From NCBI RefSeq assembly GCF_017301335.1, contig NZ_CP071247.1, positions 3,038,001-3,102,000 of the forward strand: DNA of 64,000 bases. The letters are read 5' to 3'. Under the pieces are notes generated by a model. That model had not been told where the DNA came from, made no database searches, and was given only the letters and a program-made list of their open reading frames with translations. This document shows, in pieces, positions 1 through 9,110 of the stretch. A program made the translations under genes and the position numbers. This DNA comes from Marinobacter salinisoli (GTDB lineage: Bacteria > Pseudomonadota > Gammaproteobacteria > Pseudomonadales > Oleiphilaceae). The first letter of the stretch is position 1. Each line of letters begins with the position of its first letter.

Positions 1-2007
1 CACTTCGCCCTGGTTCAGCGTGATTTCGCCGTAAAGGGCTGCCGTGATGCCAAACAGGATTCCACTTTCGATCTGGTCCTTCACGATATCGGGATTCACT
101 ACCTGGCCGCAGTCGACCGCAGCAGACACCCGATACACCCGAATGCTGCCATTCTCGATACCAGCTTCCACAACCTGCGCAATGTAAGTTCCGAAACTCT
201 TGAACAGGGCAATACCCCGGGCACGCCCTTCCTGAACCGGCGTGTTCCAGTCCGCCAGCATAGCGGCGCGATCCAGAACGTCCCGATGGCGCGGCTCATT
301 GGCCAGCAAATCCCGCCGGAACTGGTACGGGTCTTTCCCCGTCTCGTGCGCCAGTTCATCCATAAAGGTTTCAACGGCAAACCCGTTATGTGAATAGCCC
401 ACCGAACGCCACCAGGTAACAGGCATACCCGGATCGGTATGGGTGTGTCGGATATCAATATGCTCGACGGCGTAAGGGTATTCAACGGCGCCCTCAATCG
501 CCGACACATCTTTTGGCGTGACCACTCCTTCCAGCATGAGACCGACCGAACCCAGGCTGTCATACATAAACTTGGGTGCCCAGGGGTACTGAGCTGGTGC
601 GGCGTTGCGCACATACCAGTCAAGAATCTGGGGGCCGACAATCTGATGGTGCCAACCGGTCACCTGACCATCGGAAACCGACGCTTTCAGACGATGGAGC
701 ATGGCGGGGCGGTACAGGTCATGACGGGTGTCTTCCTCCCGGGACCAGATCAACTTAACCGGCCGGCCGGTTTTGTAGGAGACCTCGGCCGCTTCCTCAA
801 CAAAATCCTGGGTCAAGCGACGACCAAATCCCCCGCCTAGAAAGGTGGTGTTAATGACCACCTCATCCGGCGCCAGATCGGTTACCCTGGCCACGGCAAT
901 CTGCGCCAGATCCGGTGCCTGGGTTGGCGCCCAGACCTCAGCGCGATCGCCACGATACCAGGCAGTCGCGTTCATCGGCTCGAGGGTGGCGTGGGCCAGG
1001 TAAGGTTGTTCATACTCCACCTCCAGCACCCGGGAAGCCGCTTCCGCCACGCTTTCGAAATCGCCTTCGCTTCGCTCCGATTCGCCATTATCCTCATCAG
1101 CGGCCTTGCGATAGGAATTGAACACGTCCTCGGTGGACATGGAGAAGGCTTCGGAAAAATCCCATTCAACCGTCAGCGCATTCTGGGCCTTGCGGGCTTT
1201 CCAGTAGCTGTCGGCAACGACGGCCACGCCCCGCCCGATTTCGACCACATCCACAACGCCTGGCATGGCCAGCACGTCTTCACGATTGAACGAGCTGACA
1301 CGGCCACCGTAACGGGGAGAGCGGGTCACCACGCTGTACACCATATCCGGCAGCTCAACGTCGATGCCGTATTCCGCCGAACCGGTGGCTTTGGCCCGGG
1401 CATCCAGACGACCTCTCTGCCTGCCAATGTACTTCCATTCACTCCGAGGCTTCAGAGCGACATCACCACGGATTTCCTCTTTGGCCGCCAACTCCACCAA
1501 CTGGCCATACCCGATGGAATCGGTTCCATTGGGGTGAACCACTGTGCCATCGTGCGCGGAACACTCGTCGGCGTCCACTTGCCACACCCGTGCAGCGGCC
1601 TGCACCATCAGGCTTCGAGCAGACGCTCCGGCGGTTCGCAACGGTTCCCAACTGGTGGCCAGACTGGTACTGCCGCCGGTCAACTGGAGTTTGTACAGGG
1701 GATTTCGATATTCCGGATCGGCCGGCGCAAATCGGGGCGTGATGGCCTCCGGCCGCACCTCCAACTCTTCGGCAATAAGCGTGGTCAGGCCGGTGTAGGT
1801 TCCCTGCCCCATTTCCACCCGGGCCAGGGTGAAATAGATGTGGCCATCAGTGGTCAATTCGAGCCACGCATCCGGAGTCCATTCCCCGGTTTCCGGCTCA
1901 TACCCTCGCTTACCGCTCGCGGCACAACCCGTCAGGCTAAGAGACAGCATCAGCCCACCAGAAGCACCTGCACTGACTTTCAGGAAATCGCGTCGATTCA
2001 TGCCCAT
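1..2007 (-). CDS. Molybdopterin-binding large subunit of an isoquinoline 1-oxidoreductase/aldehyde oxidase-type enzyme (C-terminus cut by window edge)
   Basis: This is the xanthine dehydrogenase-family large subunit that binds the molybdenum cofactor and oxidises a heterocycle or aldehyde; the substrate cannot be told. Frame -: the product starts MGMNRRDFLK, a twin-arginine motif, followed by a lipobox-like LSLTGC, so export and perhaps membrane anchoring are likely. Later stretches read VEMGQGTYTGL, a typical cofactor-binding segment, and near the edge AVDCGQVVNPD and GITAALYGEITLNQGEV, the conserved C-terminal part. 669 codons are present and roughly 50 more are expected beyond base 1. The start at 2007 is preferred because GGAGG lies 9 bases upstream; a second ATG lies at 2001. 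It begins 1 nt after the stop of the small Fe-S subunit, so the two are translationally coupled. Family is certain, substrate unknown. Confidence 0.88.
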   Translation of the reverse strand, partial: MGMNRRDFLKVSAGASGGLMLSLSLTGCAASGKRGYEPETGEWTPDAWLELTTDGHIYFTLARVEMGQGTYTGLTTLIAEELEVRPEAITPRFAPADPEYRNPLYKLQLTGGSTSLATSWEPLRTAGASARSLMVQAAARVWQVDADECSAHDGTVVHPNGTDSIGYGQLVELAAKEEIRGDVALKPRSEWKYIGRQRGRLDARAKATGSAEYGIDVELPDMVYSVVTRSPRYGGRVSSFNREDVLAMPGVVDVVEIGRGVAVVADSYWKARKAQNALTVEWDFSEAFSMSTEDVFNSYRKAADEDNGESERSEGDFESVAEAASRVLEVEYEQPYLAHATLEPMNATAWYRGDRAEVWAPTQAPDLAQIAVARVTDLAPDEVVINTTFLGGGFGRRLTQDFVEEAAEVSYKTGRPVKLIWSREEDTRHDLYRPAMLHRLKASVSDGQVTGWHHQIVGPQILDWYVRNAAPAQYPWAPKFMYDSLGSVGLMLEGVVTPKDVSAIEGAVEYPYAVEHIDIRHTHTDPGMPVTWWRSVGYSHNGFAVETFMDELAHETGKDPYQFRRDLLANEPRHRDVLDRAAMLADWNTPVQEGRARGIALFKSFGTYIAQVVEAGIENGSIRVYRVSAAVDCGQVVNPDIVKDQIESGILFGITAALYGEITLNQGEV

Positions 2008-2008
2008 G

Positions 2009-2491
2009 TCACGCGCCCTCCTTCTCAGTGCTTTCACCGGCACCGGCGACCGATTCAACCGCTGCGACAATCCGCGCGTAGGTGCCACACCGGCAAAGGT
2101 TGCCAGTCATGGCGGCTACGATCTCATCACGGGAAGGCCGGGGGTTATTTGCCAGAAGGTGGGCTGCGCTCATGATCTGACCAGACTGGCAGTAGCCGCA
2201 CTGGGGCACATTGTGGTCGATCCAGGCCTGCTGCAGCGCGTGCAACTGATCACCATCGGACAAACCCTCTATGGTGGTGATTTCAGCGCCATCGGCCATC
2301 TCGACCGGCGTTGAGCAGGAGCGAACAGGCTGACCGTCCAAGTGCACGGTGCAGGCGCCACACAACCCCGCGCCGCAGCCAAACTTGGTGCCCTTCAGCC
2401 CCAGTTCATCTCGGACGACCCACAACAACGGGGTATCTCCATCAACCTCCAGCGACCGTTCCTCGCCGTTTACCTTCAGGCGTAATGCCAT
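2009..2491 (-). CDS. [2Fe-2S] small subunit of the same molybdenum hydroxylase (IorA-like)
   Basis: 160-residue ferredoxin-like subunit that passes electrons from the molybdenum site. The first, plant-type cluster is held by C39, C44, C47 and C59 ([10 protein letters not shown] and a later SC). The second uses C98, C101, C133 and C135 (CGYCQSG and CRCGTYARI). These are the two diagnostic [2Fe-2S] motifs of the family, and the length is normal. I chose the ATG at 2491 ([10 protein letters not shown]) because the longer frame to 2527 adds only unconserved residues and because a GGGAG-like site lies just upstream of 2491. Lying directly before the large subunit, it forms a two-gene operon. No FAD subunit is present, as in the IorAB and AldF types, where a membrane cytochrome may take the electrons (known of the family, not seen here). 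Confidence 0.92.
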   Translation of the reverse strand: MALRLKVNGEERSLEVDGDTPLLWVVRDELGLKGTKFGCGAGLCGACTVHLDGQPVRSCSTPVEMADGAEITTIEGLSDGDQLHALQQAWIDHNVPQCGYCQSGQIMSAAHLLANNPRPSRDEIVAAMTGNLCRCGTYARIVAAVESVAGAGESTEKEGA

Positions 2492-2570
2492 ATCCCTGTA
2501 CTCCCTCTGTTGTCCGGGTCGCCTCACTGGGCGCCGTTATTGTTGTGCGTGGGCAGCCAAACCAGCCGCT

Positions 2571-2765
2571 TTATTTGACGACTTCTTTACCTTCAGAATT
2601 TACCCAGATCTTCCGGTCATTGTTCTGAATCTTGCCGTTGGTGTTCCAGATTTCGCGGTTTTCGCTCGTTGCTCCGTCGAGCTTGCCGTTGTCGTTCCAG
2701 ATCACACGGTCTTTACAACCGGCCAAAGCAGTGACTGCCACCAGTACTAACATGACTTTTTTCAA
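2571..2765 (-). CDS. Small lipoprotein with three tandem RxIW...GK repeats
   Basis: 64 residues. The first 17 (MKKVMLVLVAVTALAGC) form a lipoprotein signal peptide with lipobox LAGC, so the mature protein should start at C17 and sit in an envelope membrane. The rest is three short degenerate repeats: RVIWNDNGKLDG, REIWNTNGKIQ and RKIWVNSEGKEV, each about 14-17 residues with a conserved R, IW and GK. This suggests small beta-hairpin units. I do not recognise a named family. It lies upstream of iorA on the same strand with an 80-base gap, so it may or may not be co-transcribed. Confidence 0.7.
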   Translation of the reverse strand: MKKVMLVLVAVTALAGCKDRVIWNDNGKLDGATSENREIWNTNGKIQNNDRKIWVNSEGKEVVK

Positions 2766-2820
2766 AACAGATTCCTCTACTCGCCGCCTCTGAGGGCGTT
2801 ATTATGAAATTTCTACATCA

Positions 2821-2838
2821 AAAGGCCGGTTACCGGCT
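2821..2838 (-). terminator. Short rho-independent terminator of the Smr gene, with the stop codon in its loop
   Basis: On the minus strand GCCGG-TAA-CCGGC is followed by CTTTTG. The 5-bp GC stem encloses exactly the TAA stop codon of the Smr-domain gene. The T-tract is short, so termination may be partial. Confidence 0.5.
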
Positions 2839-3411
2839 TCCGTGAAGCTCACGGTTATGCTGTTTGTCCCGTTCACTTTTTCGCACCATCACATACACCG
2901 CGCCCGTTCCACCATGGTGTTTCTGGGCCGAATGAAACGCCAGCACATCGTCCAGTTCCGGCAACCACTTCGCCAGGTAACTCTTGAGCTGGGCGATGCC
3001 GTCCGGGTTCCGCTCGCCCTTGCCGTGCAGAATAATGACCGAGCGCAGGCCGTATCGAACACAATCCCCGATGAAGGTGAACACTTCGCGACGCGCCTCT
3101 TCAACCGTCATCCGGTGCAGATCAAGGCGGGCTTCGATGGGATACTGCCCTAGCCTTAGCTTGCGAAACACACCATGCTGAACCCCGGGCCGCATCCAAT
3201 CCAGAACGTCATGCGCCTTCAGCGGCTCCACCATGTCCGATGTCAATGGATTGCGATCAATCAGCGGCTTCGCGATCGCGGACCGCTGGCGCTCCAGGTG
3301 CCCGGGCGTCAGTTCCTTCGGCGTTTTCACATCGGCCCGATTGGGCTTCTTGATGCGACGGACATCTTTCATCTCTTCCAGGAAGCTCAGGCGCTCTTCT
3401 TTTGTCGTCAT
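2830..3411 (-). CDS. Smr-domain protein (SmrA/YdaL-like putative DNA endonuclease)
   Basis: 193 residues. The C-terminal half is an Smr domain: LDLHRMTVEEA (the LDLHG-like motif) and, about 35 residues on, VIILHGKGE (the HGxG motif), ending with the typical HHGGTGAVYVM. Stand-alone Smr proteins such as E. coli SmrA have been reported as nucleases; the MutS2-linked form suppresses recombination. The N-terminal half is charged and probably flexible. The upstream GTG at 3414 is in frame, but ATG at 3411 is the likelier start; no strong ribosome binding site is visible for either. It is divergent from the DUF294 gene. Confidence 0.85.
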   Translation of the reverse strand: MTTKEERLSFLEEMKDVRRIKKPNRADVKTPKELTPGHLERQRSAIAKPLIDRNPLTSDMVEPLKAHDVLDWMRPGVQHGVFRKLRLGQYPIEARLDLHRMTVEEARREVFTFIGDCVRYGLRSVIILHGKGERNPDGIAQLKSYLAKWLPELDDVLAFHSAQKHHGGTGAVYVMVRKSERDKQHNRELHGSR

Positions 3412-3587
3412 CACGATGCTACTGAATAAATGTCTGTGAACCGGGTGACTTTACCATCCGCTAACCCGACCATAAAGCTGTGAAATCCGGCCCCGCCCTT
3501 CGACCAAAATCGAAGCGATTTTCGCCAATGTGGTGGACTACACTGGAATCTGGCAGATTCCATAATAAAAAGGAAAAGGACGTTTGC

Positions 3588-5504
3588 ATGGCAGCCTCAC
3601 CTCGGGACAGCAACCGGCCACAAAATACCCGGGCCATTATGAGCTTCCTCAGGGAGCATGCGCCTTTCTCTAACATGGACGACGCCCACCTCGCTCACTT
3701 CGCCGAACATGCCACACTGCGGTTTTACGCCGACGGCGATCAGGTGATATCCCCCGATGAAGGGGTTGTAAAACGGTTTTACGTTGTAAAACAGGGCCGG
3801 ATTCGCGGCGAACGCCACTCTGCAAAAGAAGGTCGCGCCGAAACCACCTTTGAAATCAGTCTGGGCGAGTGTTTCCCACTGGCGGCCTTAATTGGCGAAC
3901 GCCCGACCCGTACCTTGCACCGGGCGGTTGGCGACACCTTCTGCCTGAGCATCGAACAGGACGCGTTCATCACCCTGTTTTCCGATAGCGATCCCTTCCG
4001 GGACTTCTGCCTGCGTGGCGTCAGCAGCCTGTTGGATCAAGTCAACCGGCGCATTCAGTCCAAGGCTATGGCGTCCATGGGCTCCAGCAACACGCTGGAC
4101 ACCCCTCTGGAAAATTACGCCCTGCGCAACCCCATCGTGTGCTCCCCGGATCTTCCCGTGAGCAAGGCGGTGGCGCGCATGCATGACAACAACGTCGGCA
4201 GCATCATCGTCACCGACGATAACCGGCATCCGGCGGGCATTTTCACCTTGCGGGATTTGCGCACCCTGGTTGCCGAGGGCAAGAGCCCGCTCGACATCCC
4301 GATCGGGCAAGTCATGACCCCGGAACCCTGCTCCCTGCCGTCCGGTGCCGATGCCTTTGAAGCCGCCATGCTGATGGCAGAGCACCATTTTGCTCACCTG
4401 TGCGTGGTGGACGATGAAGACCACCTGATCGGCGTGGTGTCGGAGCGGGACCTGTTCTCGCTCCAGCGGGTGGATCTGGTGAACCTGGCCCGAACCATTG
4501 GCACCGCCACGCACCTGCGAACGCTGGTGGCGCTGCGGGCGGATGTGTCACGGCTGGTGGATTCGATGCTGGCCCACGGCGCGGATTCCGGCCAGGTAGT
4601 CAAGATCATCACCACCCTGAACGATGTCACCGTGCGCCGGGTGCTGGAACTGAACATCAAGCGCAACGACCCCGGCATTCCCTTTACCTGGCTGACCTTT
4701 GGCAGCGAAGGGCGGCAGGAACAAACCCTGCTGACCGACCAGGACAATGGCATTCTGTTCCTCACTCCCGAGGGCATGACCGAGGACCAGGTTCGGGAAA
4801 AGCTGCTGCCGTTCGCCCGAACGGTCAATGATGAGCTGGCTGAGTGTGGTTTCACCCTGTGCAAAGGCAACATCATGGCCAGCAATCCAAAGCTGTGCCT
4901 GAGTGACCAGGAGTGGGACGACTGGTTTATTCGCTTCATTGACGCCTCGACGCCGCAGAACCTGGTGTATTCCTCGATTTTCCTCGACATGCGGGCGGTA
5001 TACGGCGACACGGAACCGCTGCACCTGCTGCTGGATAAAGTGCTCACCCGAATCCGCAAGAATGCCCTGTTCCAAAAGATGCTGGCCGGCAACGCCCTGC
5101 AACGCAAACCCCCGCTCACCATGTTCCGGAACTTCCGATACATCTCTGATGGTGATCGCCAGGCCCTGGATCTCAAGCGCCAGGGTCTGGCGCCGTTTGT
5201 GGAATCCGTGCGCGTGTTTGCCCTCGCAAACGGAGTCAAAACCGCCAACACCCTCGAGCGCATGGATGAACTGGTCAAAAAAGGCATCTTCGACGCGAAA
5301 GATGGCAATGCCTGGCGCGAGGCCTACAGCCTGATTCAGGCCATCCGCATGCGTGCGCACCAGGAGATGCTGAAACGCGACGAGGAACTTACCAATTTCA
5401 TCGATCCGGACGATCTCAATCCGCTTGATCGCCGGATTCTACGGGAATCCTTCCGGCAGGCCCAACGACTGCAGCAGAAGCTGGAAGTGACCTACCAGTT
5501 CTGA
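3588..5504 (+). CDS. cNMP-binding / CBS-pair / DUF294 putative nucleotidyltransferase
   Basis: 638 residues with four parts. An N-terminal cyclic-nucleotide-binding-like barrel covers about residues 20-140. A CBS pair covers about 165-285 (GIFTLRDLR and IGVVSERDL are the typical ends). A DUF294 nucleotidyltransferase core shows FGSEGRQEQTLLTDQDNG, with GS and two Asp as in GlnD and other pol-beta-like transferases. A DUF294 C-terminal helical domain follows. The architecture implies a signal-regulated nucleotidyl transfer to a protein or metabolite, but no substrate is known. The ATG at 3588 follows an AAGGAAAAGGA Shine-Dalgarno stretch, so I reject the 36-codon upstream extension. The exonuclease gene starts 32 nt downstream, and this pair commonly precedes acetate/solute symporter genes in marine gammaproteobacteria. 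Confidence 0.88.
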   Translation: MAASPRDSNRPQNTRAIMSFLREHAPFSNMDDAHLAHFAEHATLRFYADGDQVISPDEGVVKRFYVVKQGRIRGERHSAKEGRAETTFEISLGECFPLAALIGERPTRTLHRAVGDTFCLSIEQDAFITLFSDSDPFRDFCLRGVSSLLDQVNRRIQSKAMASMGSSNTLDTPLENYALRNPIVCSPDLPVSKAVARMHDNNVGSIIVTDDNRHPAGIFTLRDLRTLVAEGKSPLDIPIGQVMTPEPCSLPSGADAFEAAMLMAEHHFAHLCVVDDEDHLIGVVSERDLFSLQRVDLVNLARTIGTATHLRTLVALRADVSRLVDSMLAHGADSGQVVKIITTLNDVTVRRVLELNIKRNDPGIPFTWLTFGSEGRQEQTLLTDQDNGILFLTPEGMTEDQVREKLLPFARTVNDELAECGFTLCKGNIMASNPKLCLSDQEWDDWFIRFIDASTPQNLVYSSIFLDMRAVYGDTEPLHLLLDKVLTRIRKNALFQKMLAGNALQRKPPLTMFRNFRYISDGDRQALDLKRQGLAPFVESVRVFALANGVKTANTLERMDELVKKGIFDAKDGNAWREAYSLIQAIRMRAHQEMLKRDEELTNFIDPDDLNPLDRRILRESFRQAQRLQQKLEVTYQF

Positions 5505-5536
5505 GGCCAACCACTTTTGACGACGGAATTGCCACC

Positions 5537-6244
5537 ATGCTCGAACAGATCAAACAGTGGATAGAGCGCCGACGAGGGCTCCAGATCGGCGAGCACGACC
5601 TGAGCAACCTACCGGAACCAAAGATCTCAAGCGATGTGCTGCTCAAAGACTGCCGGCTCATCGTTCTGGACCTGGAAACCACCGGCCTGAACCCGGCGAA
5701 GGACGAGGTGATCGCCATTGGTGCCGTAGCCATCAGCGGCGGAGTAATCCACCTGGATGATCAGTTTGACCTGATCCTGCGCCGCCCGGAACTGGATATC
5801 GCCGAAACGGTACTGATCCACGGCATCGGCAATGAAGCCCTGACCCATGGCCACGAAACCCAGGACGCCCTGCTCTACCTGTTGGAATGGATGAACGGCG
5901 ATCCGGTGCTGGCCTATCATTCCGCCTTTGACCAGAAATTCCTCGAAAAGGCGCTTCGCCTGCAGATCGGCTACACCCGAAACCACCTGTGGATGGATGT
6001 TGCCGATTTGCTTCCAGCTCTGTTTCCGGACACCAAACCCGGTGGCAAAGGACTGGACAACTGGGCCGATGAATTTGGCCTGGAATTCAGTACCCGCCAC
6101 CATGCCGCCGCCGACGCCATGGCCACCGCCGAATTGACCTTGATCGCGCTGAATAAAGCAGCCAAGGACGGAGTGAAAACGCTGGCGCAGCTGCACAACA
6201 AACTTCAGTACCACCGCCGGCTGCAAAACATGCACCGTTTTTAA
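5537..6244 (+). CDS. DnaQ-like 3'-5' exonuclease (DEDDh family)
   Basis: 235 residues. An exonuclease fold begins about residue 37. LDLETTGL carries the first Asp and Glu, LAYHSAFDQKFL the third acidic residue, and HHAAADAMATAEL the catalytic His and last Asp, so the DEDDh set is complete. This is related to the proofreading epsilon subunit, but stand-alone proteins of this type have no proven polymerase partner. The roughly 35 N-terminal residues are basic (IERRRG). It is separated by 32 nt from the DUF294 gene and very likely shares its transcript. Confidence 0.87.
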   Translation: MLEQIKQWIERRRGLQIGEHDLSNLPEPKISSDVLLKDCRLIVLDLETTGLNPAKDEVIAIGAVAISGGVIHLDDQFDLILRRPELDIAETVLIHGIGNEALTHGHETQDALLYLLEWMNGDPVLAYHSAFDQKFLEKALRLQIGYTRNHLWMDVADLLPALFPDTKPGGKGLDNWADEFGLEFSTRHHAAADAMATAELTLIALNKAAKDGVKTLAQLHNKLQYHRRLQNMHRF

Positions 6245-6436
6245 GCACAGGCAGTCGAAAGCCAGGCTCGCAACTTACTGACCGTTAGACCTTTTGCCAA
6301 TACCTATAAATGCCTTGACCGGTAAAGTCAGATAGGACAACAAGTCAAAGACCGGCTATATCAATTACAACATCGCAATAATAAATATCGACTGGCACTA
6401 CCCGATTTAAACAACAACAAAGCAAGGAGCGATCCT

Positions 6437-6700
6437 ATGTCTGGTCATAGCTACGATGCTGAAAACTACTGGAAGGCAAATCTCCGCCTGATTGTGGGGA
6501 GCCTGGTTGTCTGGGCTCTTGTTTCCTATGGCTTCGCCATTCTCTTACGTCCCATGCTCGCCGGAATCCCGGTGGGCGGTACCGACCTTGGTTTCTGGTT
6601 CGCCCAGCAAGGTTCGATCATCACGTTCATTGCCCTGATTTTTCACTACGCGTGGCGCATGAACAAGATCGACGAAAAATTCGGCGTACACGAGGAGTAA
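6437..6700 (+). CDS. DUF4212 small subunit of a sodium/solute symporter
   Basis: 87 residues with two predicted membrane helices (about 20-42 and 56-75), separated by a short loop GGTDLGFW. DUF4212 proteins are always encoded directly before a large sodium:solute symporter and are taken to be its accessory subunit, much like YhdT with PanF. AAGGAG stands 7 nt before the ATG. The 190 bp upstream are non-coding and AT-rich and should hold the promoter. The symporter starts 6 nt after this stop. Confidence 0.93.
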   Translation: MSGHSYDAENYWKANLRLIVGSLVVWALVSYGFAILLRPMLAGIPVGGTDLGFWFAQQGSIITFIALIFHYAWRMNKIDEKFGVHEE

Positions 6701-6706
6701 GACGCA

Positions 6707-8473
6707 ATGAGTCAGTTTGCCATCAACATCATGTTCGTTGGGGGGTCATTCCTCCTGTACATCCTGATTGCTATTTGGGCCAAGGCCGGTAGCACCAAGG
6801 ATTTCTACGTTGCCGGCGGTGGGGTACACCCTATCACCAACGGTATGGCAATCGGTGCCGACTGGATGTCGGCTGCGTCGTTTATCTCGATGGCCGGCCT
6901 GATTGCCGCCGGCGGCTACGCCAACTCCACCTTCCTGATGGGCTGGACCGGCGGTTACGTTTTGCTGGCCATGCTGCTGGCCCCTTACCTGCGGAAGTTC
7001 GGGAAGTTCACCGTACCTGAGTTTATCGGTGACCGTTTCTACAGCAGGAATGCCCGCCTGGTAGCGGTTATCTGCCTGATTGTGGCATCCGTTACCTACG
7101 TTATCGGCCAGATGGCTGGTGCGGGCGTGGCCTTCTCCCGCTTCCTGGAAGTGGACTCCACCATGGGTCTGATGATTGCCGCGGTCGTGGTCTTCATCTA
7201 CGCCGTTCTGGGTGGCATGAAGGGCATCACCTACACCCAGGTGGCCCAGTACTGTGTGCTGATCGTTGCCTACACCATTCCTGCGGTATTTATCTCCCTG
7301 CAACTGACCGACACGGCCATTCCAGCCATCGGCCTGTTCTCCACCCACGTGGACTCCGGCGTTCCCCTTCTGACCAAGCTGAACGAAGTCATTACCGATC
7401 TCGGCTTTAACGAGTACACCGCTGACGTGGACAACAAGCTGAACATGGTGCTGTTCACGCTGTCACTGATGATCGGTACTGCGGGCCTGCCCCACGTAAT
7501 CATTCGTTTCTTCACCGTGCCGAAAGTGGCCGATGCACGCTGGTCAGCGGGCTGGGCACTGGTTTTCATTGCCATCCTGTACCTGACTGCCCCGGCCGTT
7601 GCATCCATGGCTCGCCTGAACCTGATGACGACCATCTATCCGGACGGCACCTCTGCGGAAGCCATCGAGTATGAGGAGCGGCCTAACTGGGTCCGCGAGT
7701 GGGAAGTAACCGGCCTGATCGAGTTCACCGACAAGAACGAAGACGGTCGCATCCAGCTCTATAACGACTCACCGGATTTCGAAGCCGAAGCCACCTCACG
7801 AGGCTGGAAAGGCAACGAACTGGTGGTTAACCGCGACATCCTGGTACTGGCCAACCCGGAAATTGCTAACCTGCCGGGCTGGGTTATCGGCCTGATTGCT
7901 GCCGGTGGTCTGGCGGCAGCCCTGTCCACAGCCGCTGGTCTGTTGCTGGCCATTTCCTCTGCGGTGAGTCACGACCTGATCAAGGGCGCGATCAACCCGA
8001 ATATCACAGAGCGCGGGGAACTGATGGCGGCGCGGATCTCTATGGCCGTGGCCATCGTCGTCGCAACCTGGCTTGGGGCAAACCCACCGGGCTTCGCCGC
8101 ACAGGTTGTCGCACTGGCGTTCGGTATTGCTGCGGCCTCCCTGTTCCCTGCCCTGATGATGGGTATCTTCTCCAAGCGGGTTAACAACACCGGCGCCATT
8201 GCCGGCATGTTGACCGGTCTGGGCTTCACCCTGGTGTACATCTTTGTGTACAAGGGCTGGCTGTTCATTCCGGGCACCAACAATCTGCCGGATACTCCTG
8301 AGAACTGGGTACTGGGCATCTCACCACTGTCCATCGGTGCAGTTGGTGCGATCGTCAACTTTACGGTAGCCTTCCTGGTGTCCAACGCGACCGAGGAGCC
8401 GCCGGTTGAAATCCAGGATCTGGTTGAAAGCGTTCGCTATCCACGCGGCGCAGGCCAGGCTCAGGACCACTAA
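6707..8473 (+). CDS. Sodium:solute symporter, DUF4212-associated (VC_2705-like) family
   Basis: 588 residues with about 13 membrane helices. The N-terminal part shows FYVAGGGVHPITNGMAIG, typical of SLC5-type carriers related to acetate permease ActP. A large hydrophilic insert at about residues 300-390 contains DKNEDGRIQLYN, which fits an EF-hand-like calcium loop. Members of this family are annotated as probable acetate or short-chain carboxylate carriers; the substrate is not proven. The start is coupled to DUF4212 (GAGGAG within the end of that gene). A strong terminator follows at 8513-8546. The downstream kinase also carries a symporter domain, which suggests a linked uptake and sensing module. 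Confidence 0.92.
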   Translation: MSQFAINIMFVGGSFLLYILIAIWAKAGSTKDFYVAGGGVHPITNGMAIGADWMSAASFISMAGLIAAGGYANSTFLMGWTGGYVLLAMLLAPYLRKFGKFTVPEFIGDRFYSRNARLVAVICLIVASVTYVIGQMAGAGVAFSRFLEVDSTMGLMIAAVVVFIYAVLGGMKGITYTQVAQYCVLIVAYTIPAVFISLQLTDTAIPAIGLFSTHVDSGVPLLTKLNEVITDLGFNEYTADVDNKLNMVLFTLSLMIGTAGLPHVIIRFFTVPKVADARWSAGWALVFIAILYLTAPAVASMARLNLMTTIYPDGTSAEAIEYEERPNWVREWEVTGLIEFTDKNEDGRIQLYNDSPDFEAEATSRGWKGNELVVNRDILVLANPEIANLPGWVIGLIAAGGLAAALSTAAGLLLAISSAVSHDLIKGAINPNITERGELMAARISMAVAIVVATWLGANPPGFAAQVVALAFGIAAASLFPALMMGIFSKRVNNTGAIAGMLTGLGFTLVYIFVYKGWLFIPGTNNLPDTPENWVLGISPLSIGAVGAIVNFTVAFLVSNATEEPPVEIQDLVESVRYPRGAGQAQDH

Positions 8474-8512
8474 GTACCACCGTTCTCATTGATTCAATGA
8501 GTTAGACTGGAT

Positions 8513-8546
8513 GGGCTTCCTCAACGAGGAAGCCCGTTCTTTTTTT
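8513..8546 (+). terminator. Rho-independent terminator after the symporter operon
   Basis: A perfect 10-bp stem GGGCTTCCTC/GAGGAAGCCC with loop AAC is followed by GTTC and seven T. It ends only 15 bases before the next start codon; the GAGGAAG ribosome binding site of that gene directly follows the T-run, so any read-through would feed the next gene. Confidence 0.9.
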
Positions 8547-8560
8547 GAGGAAGTAACAAT

Positions 8561-9067
8561 ATGTTCTGGACGTTCATCGCTACTGTTTTTTGTGGCCTCG
8601 GGGCTGCCGGTATAGCGCTTGGTATCCGTGCCGCAACCCGTAACAAAACTCCAAAGTGGCTGATCCCGGTGTTCGCCGGAGCGGGCATGCTGGCCTACCT
8701 GATTCAGGGGGAGTACGGCTGGTACGAGCATAAGAAACAGCTGTTGCCAGACGAGGCCGTCGTTGTCGACACCGAGGCAGACACCATGATCTGGCGCCCC
8801 TGGACCTTCGCGTTTCCCTACGTCACCGCCTTTTCCATCGTGGATACCGACAGCGTCAGCCGGGATGCCGACAACCCTGACGTTGTCAGCTTTACCCTCT
8901 ACCGCTTCGAACAGAAACTGTCCGATGCCGTTTCCCACCGGGTTCATCTCCTCAATTGTCAGTCCCGGGAATTGGTTCCACTCGGCTCTGACGGACGCCC
9001 CCGTGTTGATAACTTGAAGGTCCTGGGCAATTCGGACACGCTGCTGAATACGGTCTGCACCGGTTAA
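8561..9067 (+). CDS. Conserved small membrane protein of unknown function
   Basis: 168 residues. Two N-terminal hydrophobic segments (about 3-24 and 34-52) are followed by a soluble domain of about 115 residues with several aromatic and acidic positions (TMIWRPWTFAFPY, VVSFTLYRFEQ) and one CQSRE segment. I recognise no catalytic motif. GAGGAAG lies 7 nt before the ATG. It sits between the symporter terminator and the symporter-fused kinase, 43 nt from the latter, so it is probably transcribed with the kinase; any role in signalling is inference from position. Confidence 0.75.
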   Translation: MFWTFIATVFCGLGAAGIALGIRAATRNKTPKWLIPVFAGAGMLAYLIQGEYGWYEHKKQLLPDEAVVVDTEADTMIWRPWTFAFPYVTAFSIVDTDSVSRDADNPDVVSFTLYRFEQKLSDAVSHRVHLLNCQSRELVPLGSDGRPRVDNLKVLGNSDTLLNTVCTG

Positions 9068-9110
9068 CCCCCAGCAAACATTGGTCTGGCCCTGACGGAG
9101 TTGTCTGCAC

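Noticed and set aside
991..2175. 394-codon plus-strand open frame opposite the molybdenum hydroxylase genes
   Set aside because: It spans the ends of two real minus-strand genes with full Fe-S and cofactor motifs and has no ribosome binding site.
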